From Natranaerobius thermophilus JW/NM-WN-LF (GTDB lineage Bacteria; Bacillota; Natranaerobiia; Natranaerobiales; Natranaerobiaceae), in NCBI RefSeq assembly GCF_000020005.1, contig NC_010718.1, positions 1,785,695 through 1,849,694 on the forward strand: 64,000 bases of DNA. The letters run 5' to 3'. Positions within the stretch are counted from its first letter, which is position 1; each line of letters starts with the position of its first letter. Shown piece by piece: positions 51,353 through 60,137 of this stretch. The position numbers and the translations under genes are program-made. Below the pieces are notes generated by a model. That model was not told the origin of the DNA, did no database searches, and saw nothing but the letters and a program-made list of their open reading frames with translations.

Positions 51353-51675
51353 CGTGCAGCGTAAGTGGCTAATCTAGTACCCTTTCTATAATTATAAGTG
51401 TTAATCGCTTTGATTAATCCTATTGTACCAATTGAAATTAAATCTTCTGGGTCTTCACCACTGTTTTCAAATTTTTTGATAACATGGGCTACTAGTCGTA
51501 GATTTCTTTCAATTAAAACTTCCCTAGCTTTATCATCACCTTGTTCTAATCTTTTAAGGTATTTGCGTTCATCTTCTGCAGATAAAGGTTGAGGAAATGA
51601 GTTGCTGCTAATATAAGAAACAAGTAAAGAAATTTCTTTGACAATTAATGATATAACTCCAATCACAGGTATCAT
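51338..51675 (-). pseudogene. spoIVCB: 5' half of sigK (SpoIVCB-like), pro-sequence and sigma regions 1.2-2
   Basis: The 5' half of pro-sigma-K. As it stands it encodes 114 residues with a stop at 51331-51333. It starts with a hydrophobic pro-sequence ([21 protein letters not shown]), the type removed by Spo[22 protein letters not shown], the region 2 block [32 protein letters not shown] and [12 protein letters not shown] follow. It lacks regions 3-4. AGGAGGTG gives a strong Shine-Dalgarno. Joined to 17233-17581 it yields a 228-residue pro-sigma-K. It is a developmentally split gene rather than a decayed one. Confidence 0.96.
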
Positions 51676-51723
51676 TAAAATATAACACCTCCTCTAGTAT
51701 AAGAAATGCAAGGGGTACAATTA

Positions 51724-51752
51724 TTATATGGTCTTATCTAAAATTCGTGCCT
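51724..51752 (-). promoter_or_regulatory. Candidate mother-cell promoter of sigK
   Basis: CATATAAT (51731-51724) matches seven of eight bases of the sigma-E -10 CATACANT. GGCACG with AC at 51749-51748, 16 nt upstream, resembles the sigma-K -35. sigK is first transcribed by sigma-E and then by sigma-K in Bacillus. The match is partial. Confidence 0.3.
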
Positions 51753-51843
51753 GTCTTAAGAAATATTATTAAAATGCTAAGCTCGCCTAATCATACATTG
51801 AAAATTATAATTACCAAAAACGAAATACAACAGTGTCAATAGA

Positions 51844-53103
51844 TTAAAATGATAGCATTTCAATGAAACTTTCAAGTCTAGTCCTCACCTGACCCGAAAA
51901 GTAATTTTGCCGATCAACACAGTCTGCATCTAAATTTAAGAAAGCTACATTTAAATCCTTAGCTTTTTGTTTAAGTAAAGGTACAGCCCCAACTGCATGT
52001 CTACATCCCCAATGTGAGAAATGAATAATCCCATCAACAGAATAATCATCAATAATTTGTTTTAAATAATCCATTCGATAGTCTAAAGGACCTACAAGTG
52101 GATTATTAATTATCTTGCGAGCTAAACTTTCATAAGGTTTTGCTGGGTCTAGAGGAGGCCAATAAACTTGATTCATCTCTTCAAAAACAATATTAACTTC
52201 CAGTTCTTGTTCTAAGATTGTAAAAATATCATTCTCGTAAAAAGGACGTAAATGAGACCACAGAATACGGGGAGCATCAGTTTTATGTTCGTTTTTTGAA
52301 GCTTTATTTTCTATTTCCTCCGCAAGTATATTATAAATGTCGGGAGTTTTTTCAAGACCTTGACAAAGGAAATGTAAATACACTAAATTTATAGCTTGGG
52401 CCCCAGGTAAAATACCAGGATACTTCTTTCTGATATTATTTAAGTATAATTGAGCCTCCCGTGCTCTGTTGGAGTTCTCAATTACCTCTTTAAGCCTTTC
52501 TTCATCCAAGGAAATATTTAAATTTTTAGTAACTTCTTTTATTAATTCTTCTAATTGTTGTGCTACATATTCTACAGCTTGTGCATCTTTCTGAGCTGGT
52601 ACATCTAAAAAATAATATGGGCGGTCATATTTTTGAGATAAGTATCTAAATAATTGAGGAGCACCATCACATAAGTGAGAACTGGCCAAGAAAAAATCAG
52701 GTATTGGAAAATAATCTCTTGGCCCCCCTGCGGCAGCCACTCTATGAAAAGAACAGGCATCACGTGACATACCTTCTTTTTCGGAGTTTTTAAGGAGTTC
52801 TTGTGAGAGATTTAAAGAAGTTGCTGTAGCTGCAGCAACTTCTGGTGCAAAAGGAACACAACCTAGGGCATGCACTATTTCTTCAGGAAAAAAAGCTGTA
52901 GTAAAAGCTACTTTTTGTTCGTCATCATAAGCCTTGGCCGTCTGATCTAGACCAAGGGCAGTAAGTTCTTTAATCCCGCGGAAGGGATAGGGGTTTCTTG
53001 CCACAAACATTAATTTGGCAAGTCTATAAGCTTGAGGTGACTTAAGTGCTTTTCTACTAAAATTACCACCTATTTTTTCCTTAAAAATTTTAACGGGATC
53101 CAA
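51844..53103 (-). CDS. 2-hydroxyacyl-CoA dehydratase subunit, first
   Basis: A 419-residue member of the HgdB/BcrB family. Cysteines in ASSHLCDGAPQLFRYL, CVPFAPE and SHWGCRHAVG are probable [4Fe-4S] ligands, and LNLDADCVDRQNYFSGQVRTRLESFIEML is the family C-terminus. The start is TTG 53103 with GGAGGG 6 nt upstream. The dehydratases remove water from (R)-2-hydroxyacyl-CoA after one-electron activation. Fermentation of an amino acid is likely, but the substrate is not readable. Confidence 0.86.
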   Translation of the reverse strand: MDPVKIFKEKIGGNFSRKALKSPQAYRLAKLMFVARNPYPFRGIKELTALGLDQTAKAYDDEQKVAFTTAFFPEEIVHALGCVPFAPEVAAATATSLNLSQELLKNSEKEGMSRDACSFHRVAAAGGPRDYFPIPDFFLASSHLCDGAPQLFRYLSQKYDRPYYFLDVPAQKDAQAVEYVAQQLEELIKEVTKNLNISLDEERLKEVIENSNRAREAQLYLNNIRKKYPGILPGAQAINLVYLHFLCQGLEKTPDIYNILAEEIENKASKNEHKTDAPRILWSHLRPFYENDIFTILEQELEVNIVFEEMNQVYWPPLDPAKPYESLARKIINNPLVGPLDYRMDYLKQIIDDYSVDGIIHFSHWGCRHAVGAVPLLKQKAKDLNVAFLNLDADCVDRQNYFSGQVRTRLESFIEMLSF

Positions 53104-53182
53104 AATTATCCCTCCATTCCCTATCAATTTTTACTATCATTAGATATCTAAATCTTAAACAAGTTATTCAATCTAAGTGAAC

Positions 53183-53206
53183 CTCTCATGACTAAAGTCA
53201 CGAGAG
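53183..53206. repeat. Inverted repeat between the dehydratase subunit genes
   Basis: CTCTCATGAC-TAAA-GTCACGAGAG pairs nine of ten positions. It recalls the subterminal hairpins of IS200/IS605-type elements, but no transposase or second end is present. It may be a relic or a weak terminator without a T-tract. Confidence 0.4.
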
Positions 53207-53220
53207 TGCGTGACGACTTT

Positions 53221-54315
53221 TCAAATTAAATTCATCTCATAAAAAGCTTCTACTCTAGTCTTAATTTGGCCTATCTCCCTTTCACCTAGCTCGGAATTTA
53301 TTTTTAAGACTGGTATATTATATTTTGAAAATAAATCTTGTATAATTAAATAATCATAATTACTAAGATCACAGAATCCTAAATCATGATGTATAACTCC
53401 TTTTACATCAAATTGATTTATCAAATATTTTAAATAATTTACACGGCCAATATCAGGAGTAACTGTAAAGGTTCTAGGACATTCTGGCTTGTTTAAATAC
53501 GATTTGGCAATTAGCCCTAGAATCTGTTGTTTTGTTAACTGTTCTAAGTGTTGGTCCTCAATATTAGCTAAATCACTTTTCATTAGATAGCGGAGTCCCA
53601 TACAATTTTCTGGCATTAATGGGTAATCACTATTTTCAATTAATGATCTATTAATTTCCCTAGATATTATTCCACCTGTTAATAATATTGTAGAATTTTT
53701 ATAATCTGCTCCCTGTTGAATTTGGTGTGATATAAAATCATTTACATTTTTCCTATCATTATTGGCTATTTGTATGCTTAGATCAATAATATCTTTTTGA
53801 ATTCTATATAATTTATAATTAATACTTTGTAATAATTTCTGAGTTTCACTATATAACTTGAGTGATTGTTTCAAATTTTCAGTTTGTTCCTCAACAGAGT
53901 TTTTATTTGTTCTATTTTTATATAAAAAGTTATATAATTCTTCTAATTGTCTATTGTAATATTCAATACCAGTTTCACTATTTTTTCGCGGAAGGTCTAG
54001 TAAGTAAACAAACTGATCATCGGAACTCATTTCCTTAAGTACATTGTAAAGGTGTATCATGGCATTACAAGAATTAGACACTACAAAACCACTTATAAAG
54101 TCGTTATAAACTCCTTTTTCTAAAGCTGCAGCTACTTCTTTAACATAAGGACAAAAATTTGACGGTAGAGTTTTGCAGTTCCCCTTTTGATCAATCTCAC
54201 CTGGCACTAATCGATAAGGTTGGAATCCAGCTGCATGGATTATTTCTTCAGGTATGTAAGTACATAACCAGGCGACTTTTTGGGTTTCTTTGCTCACCGA
54301 ACCACTCCCATCCAT
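53221..54315 (-). CDS. 2-hydroxyacyl-CoA dehydratase subunit, second
   Basis: A 364-residue HgdA/FldB-type subunit. The blocks WLCTYIPEEIIHAAGFQPYRLV, SNFCPYVKEV, SNSCNAMIHLYNVL and HHDLGFCDLSNYDYL show cysteine positions expected for an Fe-S cluster, and IGQIKTRVEAFYEM is the C-terminus. It lies between the activase gene and the first subunit gene on the same strand, so the three should form one system. Confidence 0.85.
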   Translation of the reverse strand: MDGSGSVSKETQKVAWLCTYIPEEIIHAAGFQPYRLVPGEIDQKGNCKTLPSNFCPYVKEVAAALEKGVYNDFISGFVVSNSCNAMIHLYNVLKEMSSDDQFVYLLDLPRKNSETGIEYYNRQLEELYNFLYKNRTNKNSVEEQTENLKQSLKLYSETQKLLQSINYKLYRIQKDIIDLSIQIANNDRKNVNDFISHQIQQGADYKNSTILLTGGIISREINRSLIENSDYPLMPENCMGLRYLMKSDLANIEDQHLEQLTKQQILGLIAKSYLNKPECPRTFTVTPDIGRVNYLKYLINQFDVKGVIHHDLGFCDLSNYDYLIIQDLFSKYNIPVLKINSELGEREIGQIKTRVEAFYEMNLI

Positions 54316-54350
54316 ATATTTGTCTAATCTCTTATATTATTAAGCAAAGA

Positions 54351-55142
54351 CTAATTCGCTCGACTTTTTGCTATAAATTGTTCAGCTAATAAGGCAGCTC
54401 CTAAAGCTCCTACAGTTTGCGGTTCTTTAGGCACAAATATATTTTCCCCAGATCTATTTTCAAGGGCTGTCACTACGGCCTTATTTTTTGCAACTCCACC
54501 ACTCATAGCTATAGGTGGTTCTATCTGGACTCGATCTGCCATGGTTTCTGTGCGTTCACCTATAGAATCTATCAATCCTCGAATAATTTTTTCTTTGGCA
54601 TATCCTTGACCAATTAAAGAAACCACTTCTGATTCTGCAAAAACAGTACACATACTGGTGACTGGTACTTGTTCTCCCTGTCGTTTACCAATATCTACAA
54701 ATTCTTCAAGTTCTACTTCCAAGGCACTGGCCATGACTTCTAGAAATCTGCCAGTTCCGGCCGCACATTTATCATTCATAATGAAGTCCTCAACAGTCCC
54801 ATCAGGAGCTAATTTTATCGCTTTACTGTCTTGACCACCAATATCAATAACTGTCCTCATATCAGGGTTTAAATAGTACATCCCCTTGGCATGACAAGTT
54901 ATTTCAGTAATCTGTTTATCGGCAAAAGGAGTAGCTACTCTTCCGTAACCGGTACTAACTATGTAACCTACCTCTTCTTTTTGTACTCCCGCTTTATCAA
55001 GGGCTTTGTTAAATGACTCTTCACTAGCCTTTTTACTGTTTGACCCTGTTGCTGAAATCACTTGTGATGTAATTTGATTATTCTGAACAATAACGACTTC
55101 AGTTGATAAAGATCCAATATCTATTCCTGCTGCTATTGACAT
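54351..55142 (-). CDS. 2-hydroxyacyl-CoA dehydratase activase (BcrAD/BadFG ATPase)
   Basis: A 263-residue activase of the HgdC/FldI type, with the ASKHA fold: phosphate loop GIDIGSLSTEVV, DIGGQDSK and MSGGVAKN. The two cysteines that bridge the [4Fe-4S] cluster in the homodimer are in NDKCAAGTG and TSMCTVFAESE. It injects a high-energy electron into the dehydratase at the cost of ATP. The gene opens the three-gene set. Confidence 0.95.
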   Translation of the reverse strand: MSIAAGIDIGSLSTEVVIVQNNQITSQVISATGSNSKKASEESFNKALDKAGVQKEEVGYIVSTGYGRVATPFADKQITEITCHAKGMYYLNPDMRTVIDIGGQDSKAIKLAPDGTVEDFIMNDKCAAGTGRFLEVMASALEVELEEFVDIGKRQGEQVPVTSMCTVFAESEVVSLIGQGYAKEKIIRGLIDSIGERTETMADRVQIEPPIAMSGGVAKNKAVVTALENRSGENIFVPKEPQTVGALGAALLAEQFIAKSRAN

Positions 55143-55297
55143 AAACTCCCCTCCTTTGATTTAACTATAATTTAAATAATTTATTACAAGTAATCGGCCT
55201 ACCTTAATGGCAAGCCGATCACTTTTTAACTTATAATAATATGCACTTTTCCAACAATAATAATTTAAAAAAATCTAATATATTGTGATGTCTTTAA

Positions 55298-56407
55298 TTA
55301 ATAAGAAATCCTGTCCCAATTACCTTGAAAAAAACCGTCATAAAAAGCAGTTATGGTCTGACGTTCACTAATCAATAAATCCCTAAACTGAAATAATCTA
55401 GGTAATTCAAAAACAGCTTCTCTTTTTAGAATTAATCGTAATAGCCTGTCTAAATTTTCGTATCCAATCTGTTCCCACAAATCGAAAATTTTCTGCTCTA
55501 TCTCTAGTTTCGCTCCCGCTTTATCTAATAATCTCTGACGATAATTATCTATTTCTCCCTCATTAATTGCATTGATAGCTTCTTTTCCAGTAAATAAGGC
55601 CAGGTCTATTCCCCCTCCGTGAAGGGGGGAAGAAAAGCCACCACTATCTCCAGCTAAAATTATATTATCAAATACTAGTTCATCTAGGGGTTTAGTGGGT
55701 ATAACACCACCAGTTTTACGCACTTTTTTACAGTTTTGCAGTCCTTCTCTATGAATAATATTATGTAATTCTCGCTTTAGACGTTTTTTCAAAGTCTCTG
55801 GGTACTTATTATTTTGAGGAAAAATTCCCAGGCCAACATTGGCAAAATCTTTAGATTTAGGAAATATCCAGTAATAACCTAAATAATCAGGACTTACACC
55901 TACTTTCAACTCACCTAGCTGATTTTGGAAATTACCAAATAATGTTATTTGATGTGCGTAAGCCCAATAGTTTTTGTAAACATGGCTAAAACCTTTAGAA
56001 ATAGATGTTGTAGAAGGAATCCCTGTACAATCAATCACCCAATCATAGTTTTGGCTTATACTTACCAAATCTGTAGGATTAACGGGACAATTCTCTTTGA
56101 CATCTACCCCTAATGCCATGGCCTCTTCCTTCAACCCTTTTTGCCAAGTTTGGCGATCAATCATCCAAAGATTTACATTAGAACAATCTACTTTGTATTC
56201 ATCTTTAACTTTTATATGTAGACAATCAACTTTAAATAATGCTCCATGAGAAGGAGGGCCGAATAGTTTCATTGAATCATAAAAACCTTCGGCACATTTA
56301 ATGTTTTCTCCAACCTTATTTTTTTCGAATAAAGTTACACTCAATCCTTGTTGGGCCCCTTGGATAGATGCGGCTAACCCCGCTGGACCGCCCCCTAAGA
56401 CTGCCAC
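55298..56407 (-). CDS. FAD-dependent oxidoreductase, geranylgeranyl-reductase type
   Basis: A 369-residue flavoprotein with VAVLGGGPAGLAASIQGAQQGLSVTLFEK at the N-terminus, VIDCTG in the middle and the FAD motif IILAGDSGGFSSPLHGGGIDLAL. The CAEGF motif near residue 40 occurs in the geranylgeranyl reductase-like group. GTG 56407, preceded by CAGGAG, places the FAD fold right at the start; a TTG six codons earlier is the alternative. The substrate is unknown; lipid or quinone reduction is possible. Confidence 0.85.
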   Translation of the reverse strand: MAVLGGGPAGLAASIQGAQQGLSVTLFEKNKVGENIKCAEGFYDSMKLFGPPSHGALFKVDCLHIKVKDEYKVDCSNVNLWMIDRQTWQKGLKEEAMALGVDVKENCPVNPTDLVSISQNYDWVIDCTGIPSTTSISKGFSHVYKNYWAYAHQITLFGNFQNQLGELKVGVSPDYLGYYWIFPKSKDFANVGLGIFPQNNKYPETLKKRLKRELHNIIHREGLQNCKKVRKTGGVIPTKPLDELVFDNIILAGDSGGFSSPLHGGGIDLALFTGKEAINAINEGEIDNYRQRLLDKAGAKLEIEQKIFDLWEQIGYENLDRLLRLILKREAVFELPRLFQFRDLLISERQTITAFYDGFFQGNWDRISY

Positions 56408-56489
56408 TGTAACTCCTGCTCCCAAAGTATCACCACTTTCTATTAACTAATCGGACTTAAATTTATAATATCGAAAACCGCTTTAAAAC

Positions 56490-57749
56490 TCAACCCAGAA
56501 TTTTACGTATCAATGAATTAGGTTCACAATCTACATTCAACGGAACTGTAACAACTTCTTTGGGATGTGGAGCAGCTTGACTTTTTTTACCTTCACTATT
56601 GATTATCTCGTTTATGACAAATTCACCATAAGTTTTGTTAGGTCCTATTATTTCTATGCGATCACCAATTTGAAAATGATTCCTCTGCTGAATAGTTAAA
56701 TATCCATCTTGACTGTTTAAAACGATTCCCACAAAATCGCGATTTGATTGTCTTGGCTCTTTAGTATATTCTTGATCAGTTTCATCAGGTGAGCCAAAAT
56801 AAAAACCAGTACTAAAAGGTCTTGTAGAAGCTTTCTTTAATTCTTCTTCCCATTCTCTTTTAAAACTATAGTTATCAGGATCGGAAAGATATGCATTAAT
56901 AGCTTTTCGATAAGCTCTTACTACAGTAGCAACGTAATGTACACTCTTCATACGTCCTTCTATTTTGAAGTTTTTAATCCCTGCATCTATAAGTTCAGGA
57001 ATATGCCTAATCATACATAAATCTTTGGAACTCATAATTTTGGTACCTTCCTGATCTTCAGTTATTGGCAGGTACTCCCCCGGACGCTCACGTTCCATAA
57101 GATAATACTGCCATCTACAAGGATGAGCGCATTCACCTCTATTTGCATCTCTATTGGCCAAATAATTGGATAGTAAGCACCTACCTGAGTACGAAATACA
57201 CATTGCCCCGTGGACAAAAGTTTCAAATTCTATATTAGATTCCATTCTATGAATTTGTTCTATTTCCGCTAAACTTAGCTCTCGAGCTAGAATAATTCGA
57301 TTTATACCTTGATCTTTCCAAAATTTAGCAGATCTCCAGTTTGTACAGTTAGCTTGAGTCGATAAGTGAATTTCCATCTCTGGTACAGTTTCTTTGCAGA
57401 TTCTAAGTATACCAGGATCAGATATTATTATGGCATCTACCCCTATTGATTGTAATTCCTTTAAATACTCTTCTAAACCTTCTAAATCCTCGTTGTGTGG
57501 AAAGATATTAACTGTAATATAAACCTTTCTACCGCGCGAATGAGCATAATCAACGCCCGCTCTCATATCCTCTCTTGAAAAATTACCGGCAAAAGCCCTT
57601 AATCCGTAAGATTTCCCACCTAAATATACGGCATCTGCTCCGTAATCAATAGCAAATTTAAGTTTTTCTAGATTGCCAGCAGGAGCTAAAAGTTCTAAGG
57701 GATTTTGATTTTGTTCAACTTTAGATTTACCTTTATATTCGATAGTCAT
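56490..57749 (-). CDS. U32 family peptidase / tRNA or rRNA hydroxylation protein
   Basis: A 419-residue U32 protein. LELLAPAGNLEKLKFAIDYGADAVYLGGKSYGLRAFAGNF starts the domain. The cysteine set CISYSGRCLLSNYLANRDANRGECAHPCRWQY is diagnostic. Members include RlhA and TrhP/TrhO, which hydroxylate RNA bases, so a peptidase role is doubtful. The frame can be extended upstream to 57869, but GGGAGG before ATG 57749 sets the start. In Bacillus the yrrN/yrrO genes near mltG are homologues. Confidence 0.93.
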   Translation of the reverse strand: MTIEYKGKSKVEQNQNPLELLAPAGNLEKLKFAIDYGADAVYLGGKSYGLRAFAGNFSREDMRAGVDYAHSRGRKVYITVNIFPHNEDLEGLEEYLKELQSIGVDAIIISDPGILRICKETVPEMEIHLSTQANCTNWRSAKFWKDQGINRIILARELSLAEIEQIHRMESNIEFETFVHGAMCISYSGRCLLSNYLANRDANRGECAHPCRWQYYLMERERPGEYLPITEDQEGTKIMSSKDLCMIRHIPELIDAGIKNFKIEGRMKSVHYVATVVRAYRKAINAYLSDPDNYSFKREWEEELKKASTRPFSTGFYFGSPDETDQEYTKEPRQSNRDFVGIVLNSQDGYLTIQQRNHFQIGDRIEIIGPNKTYGEFVINEIINSEGKKSQAAPHPKEVVTVPLNVDCEPNSLIRKILG

Positions 57750-57777
57750 TTTTTTCCTCCCTTCATCAATAATATAT

Positions 57778-58845
57778 TTAATCAGCTCTAACTCTTTCTT
57801 TAGCCTGCAAATGTTCTTGATACGTTTCTGAAAACACATGAGTTCTACTTCCATCATGTTTTGCAACAAAAAACAAATAATCGTGTTCCTTGGGGTCTAG
57901 AGCTGCTTCAATAGAAGCACGACCTGGTGATGCAATTGGTCCAGGTGGTAATCCGGAATTTTGGTATGTATTGTATGGTGTTTCAATTTGAGTGTCTGCA
58001 TCAGAAAGTACGGGTTTGTTTTCCTGAAGAACATATTCCACTGTTGCGCAGGCTTCTAAGCGCATATTGTTCTCCAATCTATTTAGGAAAACCCCTGCTA
58101 CCTTGCCACGCTCATCGTCAATTACTGCCTCTCTTTCTACAATCGAAGCAATAGTTATCAATTCATGGATATTAAATCCTTGGTGTTCTTTCTTTTCTTG
58201 ATAACTTTCGTCAAATACTTCATTAAATTGATCTAACATTCTTTTCACTACTTCTTCTTCACTAATATCCTCCTGGACTTGATAAGTATCGGGATATAGA
58301 AAACCTTCTAATGGAAACTTAACATGCTCTTCTGCTAACCCCTCTAGGAACCAATAATCCCACTCTTCAGGTTCTGAGAATAATTCAAGAAATTTATCTT
58401 TATCACCTAATCCTTGACTTTCAAGCCTTTGAGCTACCTGATCAGCTCTAAGGCCTTCTGGGATTGTAAATCTAATACTCCGATCGATAACATCGCCCTG
58501 GGCAAGCTTAATCAATACCTCCTCGGGAGCAATCTCATCCTCGAATAAATATTCACCCGCTTGTAATTGAGCATCGTAACCAGAAAACCTGGCATAATAT
58601 CTAAACAAAGTTGCATCTCTAATGATGCCATTATCTTCTAAAATATCGGCAACCTGTCTTAAATTACTTCCCCTGGGAATTTCAATTTCAATTTCTTCGT
58701 CAATATCTACTGATTGTAAGCCACTGTAAATATAAAAATATATCCCTGCTGAGCCTAATAAAATAGCAGCCATAAATCCTGTTATCAAGTATATCATCAT
58801 TTTTTTTCGCTGGCTAAAATAATTTTTTAAAGAAAACTGAGCCAT
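57778..58845 (-). CDS. mltG: Endolytic transglycosylase MltG
   Basis: A 355-residue YceG-fold enzyme with an N-terminal membrane anchor (about 17-38). The LysM-like part (EIEIPRGSNLRQVADILEDNGII) comes first. The catalytic domain has the active-site Glu in IASIVEREAV and the conserved YNTYQNSGLPPGPIASPG. It cuts nascent glycan strands and limits their length. Its position next to ruvX and alaS matches the yrrL neighbourhood in Bacillus. Confidence 0.95.
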   Translation of the reverse strand: MAQFSLKNYFSQRKKMMIYLITGFMAAILLGSAGIYFYIYSGLQSVDIDEEIEIEIPRGSNLRQVADILEDNGIIRDATLFRYYARFSGYDAQLQAGEYLFEDEIAPEEVLIKLAQGDVIDRSIRFTIPEGLRADQVAQRLESQGLGDKDKFLELFSEPEEWDYWFLEGLAEEHVKFPLEGFLYPDTYQVQEDISEEEVVKRMLDQFNEVFDESYQEKKEHQGFNIHELITIASIVEREAVIDDERGKVAGVFLNRLENNMRLEACATVEYVLQENKPVLSDADTQIETPYNTYQNSGLPPGPIASPGRASIEAALDPKEHDYLFFVAKHDGSRTHVFSETYQEHLQAKERVRAD

Positions 58846-58899
58846 TGATAACTCCTCCCCAATATCAACTAATAGAACCCTCGTCCTAATTATACCATA

Positions 58900-58930
58900 A
58901 AAAAAATAGAGCCCTAAGGCTCTATTTTAA
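58900..58930 (-). terminator. Rho-independent terminator after the DUF1292 gene
   Basis: An 11-bp stem (AAAATAGAGCC / GGCTCTATTTT) with a CTAA loop and a T-run on the minus strand. It ends the alaS-ireB-ruvX-DUF1292 transcript before mltG. Confidence 0.85.
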
Positions 58931-58941
58931 TTTTAATAGAT

Positions 58942-59229
58942 TTAATCTAATTCTTCCATCTTCTGTTCATAGGCCTCTTTGACTCGTTCCCACTCATCAT
59001 CATCTTCGACAGTAGTCAACATGTATTCACCATTTTCATCCTGCTCTACTCTCATGATTACTGCTTCATCAGCCTCTTCAGGATATTTGTCCTGTTGCTC
59101 CTGGGTAGGAAGCAATACGACATAATCATTATCCTGTTCTTTGAAAAAGTCATAAACCTCAAAATTATGTCGCTCTCCTTTATCATCTTCCAAGACAATC
59201 ACCTGATTGTTATCTTCATTGGCCAACAA
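58942..59229 (-). CDS. DUF1292 family protein (YrzB-like)
   Basis: A 95-residue acidic protein (NNQVIVLEDDKGERHNFEVYDFF, EADEAVIMRVEQDENGEYML). The pattern matches DUF1292. Its function is unknown but the gene is almost always encoded after ruvX/yrrK in Firmicutes, as here, 17 nt away. Confidence 0.93.
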   Translation of the reverse strand: MLANEDNNQVIVLEDDKGERHNFEVYDFFKEQDNDYVVLLPTQEQQDKYPEEADEAVIMRVEQDENGEYMLTTVEDDDEWERVKEAYEQKMEELD

Positions 59230-59246
59230 TGATCCCTCCTAAATTC

Positions 59247-59672
59247 TTAATTATTATTTTTATTTACCTGTCTATCCAGGTATGTTTGCAAAATATTGAC
59301 GGCTGCCAGTTTATCAATAACTTGTTTTCTCTTTTTTCTAGAAACATCGGCTTCTAACAATGTCTGCTCGGCCATGCGAGAAGTTAACCTTTCATCTACG
59401 GTTTCAATAGGGATGTCAACTTCTTGTTCAAGAGATTTAATAAAATCCATTATCTGATCAGCCATTTGTCCCAAACTCCCATTCATATTCTTGGGTAGTC
59501 CAACTATCAACTTACTCACTTGATAGTCTTCTATCAACTTAGTAACTTGTTCAATATCTTTTTCTAAAGATTGTCTTTTGATAACTGTCTTCCCTTGGGC
59601 AGTTAGTTGTAACGCATCACTTACCGCCACTCCTATTGTAGCTTCGCCAAGGTCAAAACCCATAATTCTCAT
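59247..59672 (-). CDS. ruvX: Putative pre-16S rRNA nuclease / Holliday junction resolvase RuvX (YqgF)
   Basis: A 141-residue RNase H-fold protein. MRIMGFDLGEATIGVAVSDAL holds the first acidic residue; LIVGLPKNMNGSLG and ETVDERLTSRMAE carry the others. The start is ATG 59672, with AGGTGAT upstream, three codons inside the longest frame. YqgF trims 16S rRNA precursor ends or resolves Holliday junctions. The alaS-ireB-ruvX order is conserved in Firmicutes. Confidence 0.95.
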   Translation of the reverse strand: MRIMGFDLGEATIGVAVSDALQLTAQGKTVIKRQSLEKDIEQVTKLIEDYQVSKLIVGLPKNMNGSLGQMADQIMDFIKSLEQEVDIPIETVDERLTSRMAEQTLLEADVSRKKRKQVIDKLAAVNILQTYLDRQVNKNNN

Positions 59673-59752
59673 GAATATCACCTAATTTACGAAATATATT
59701 GTACCCGCATACCAAATTATCTATACATGTAACTTTACCACATAAAACCAAA

Positions 59753-60034
59753 TTAGGAAAGGGAATTATTCTCTAAATAAGATTTTAAAATTCTTTCCAA
59801 CAACTCATCTCTTTCCCTTTGCCTGATAACTGATCTGGCATTGCGATGATTGGTAATATAAGTAGGGTCACCACTCATAAAATATCCAACCAACTGATTT
59901 ATAGGATTGTAGCCTTTCTCCTCCAAAGCATTATACACTTGCTGCAAAATCTCGCGAATTTCCTGATTATCATCCTGGGGAATATTATACCTCATGGTTT
60001 TTCCTATAGATTTATCATTAGGGCTTTTTGACAT
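59753..60034 (-). CDS. ireB: IreB family regulatory phosphoprotein (DUF965)
   Basis: A 93-residue protein with [48 protein letters not shown], the near-invariant DUF965 core. In Enterococcus IreB is phosphorylated by the IreK Ser/Thr kinase and controls cephalosporin resistance. It lies between alaS and ruvX as in Bacillus (yrzL). Confidence 0.96.
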   Translation of the reverse strand: MSKSPNDKSIGKTMRYNIPQDDNQEIREILQQVYNALEEKGYNPINQLVGYFMSGDPTYITNHRNARSVIRQRERDELLERILKSYLENNSLS

Positions 60035-60137
60035 TCTATCACCTCTTTATTTAATGCTCCATTATCTAATTCTGCAAAAACTTTAAAATTCCTGTCAATA
60101 AATAACGGTTAAATTTATCGCATCTTGTCTTCTATCA

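Noticed and set aside
17233-51675. Separation of sigK halves by an ordinary chromosomal rearrangement
   Set aside because: A rearrangement would not explain the adjacent SpoIVCA-type recombinase, the shared direct core at both junctions and exact frame restoration at the Bacillus position.
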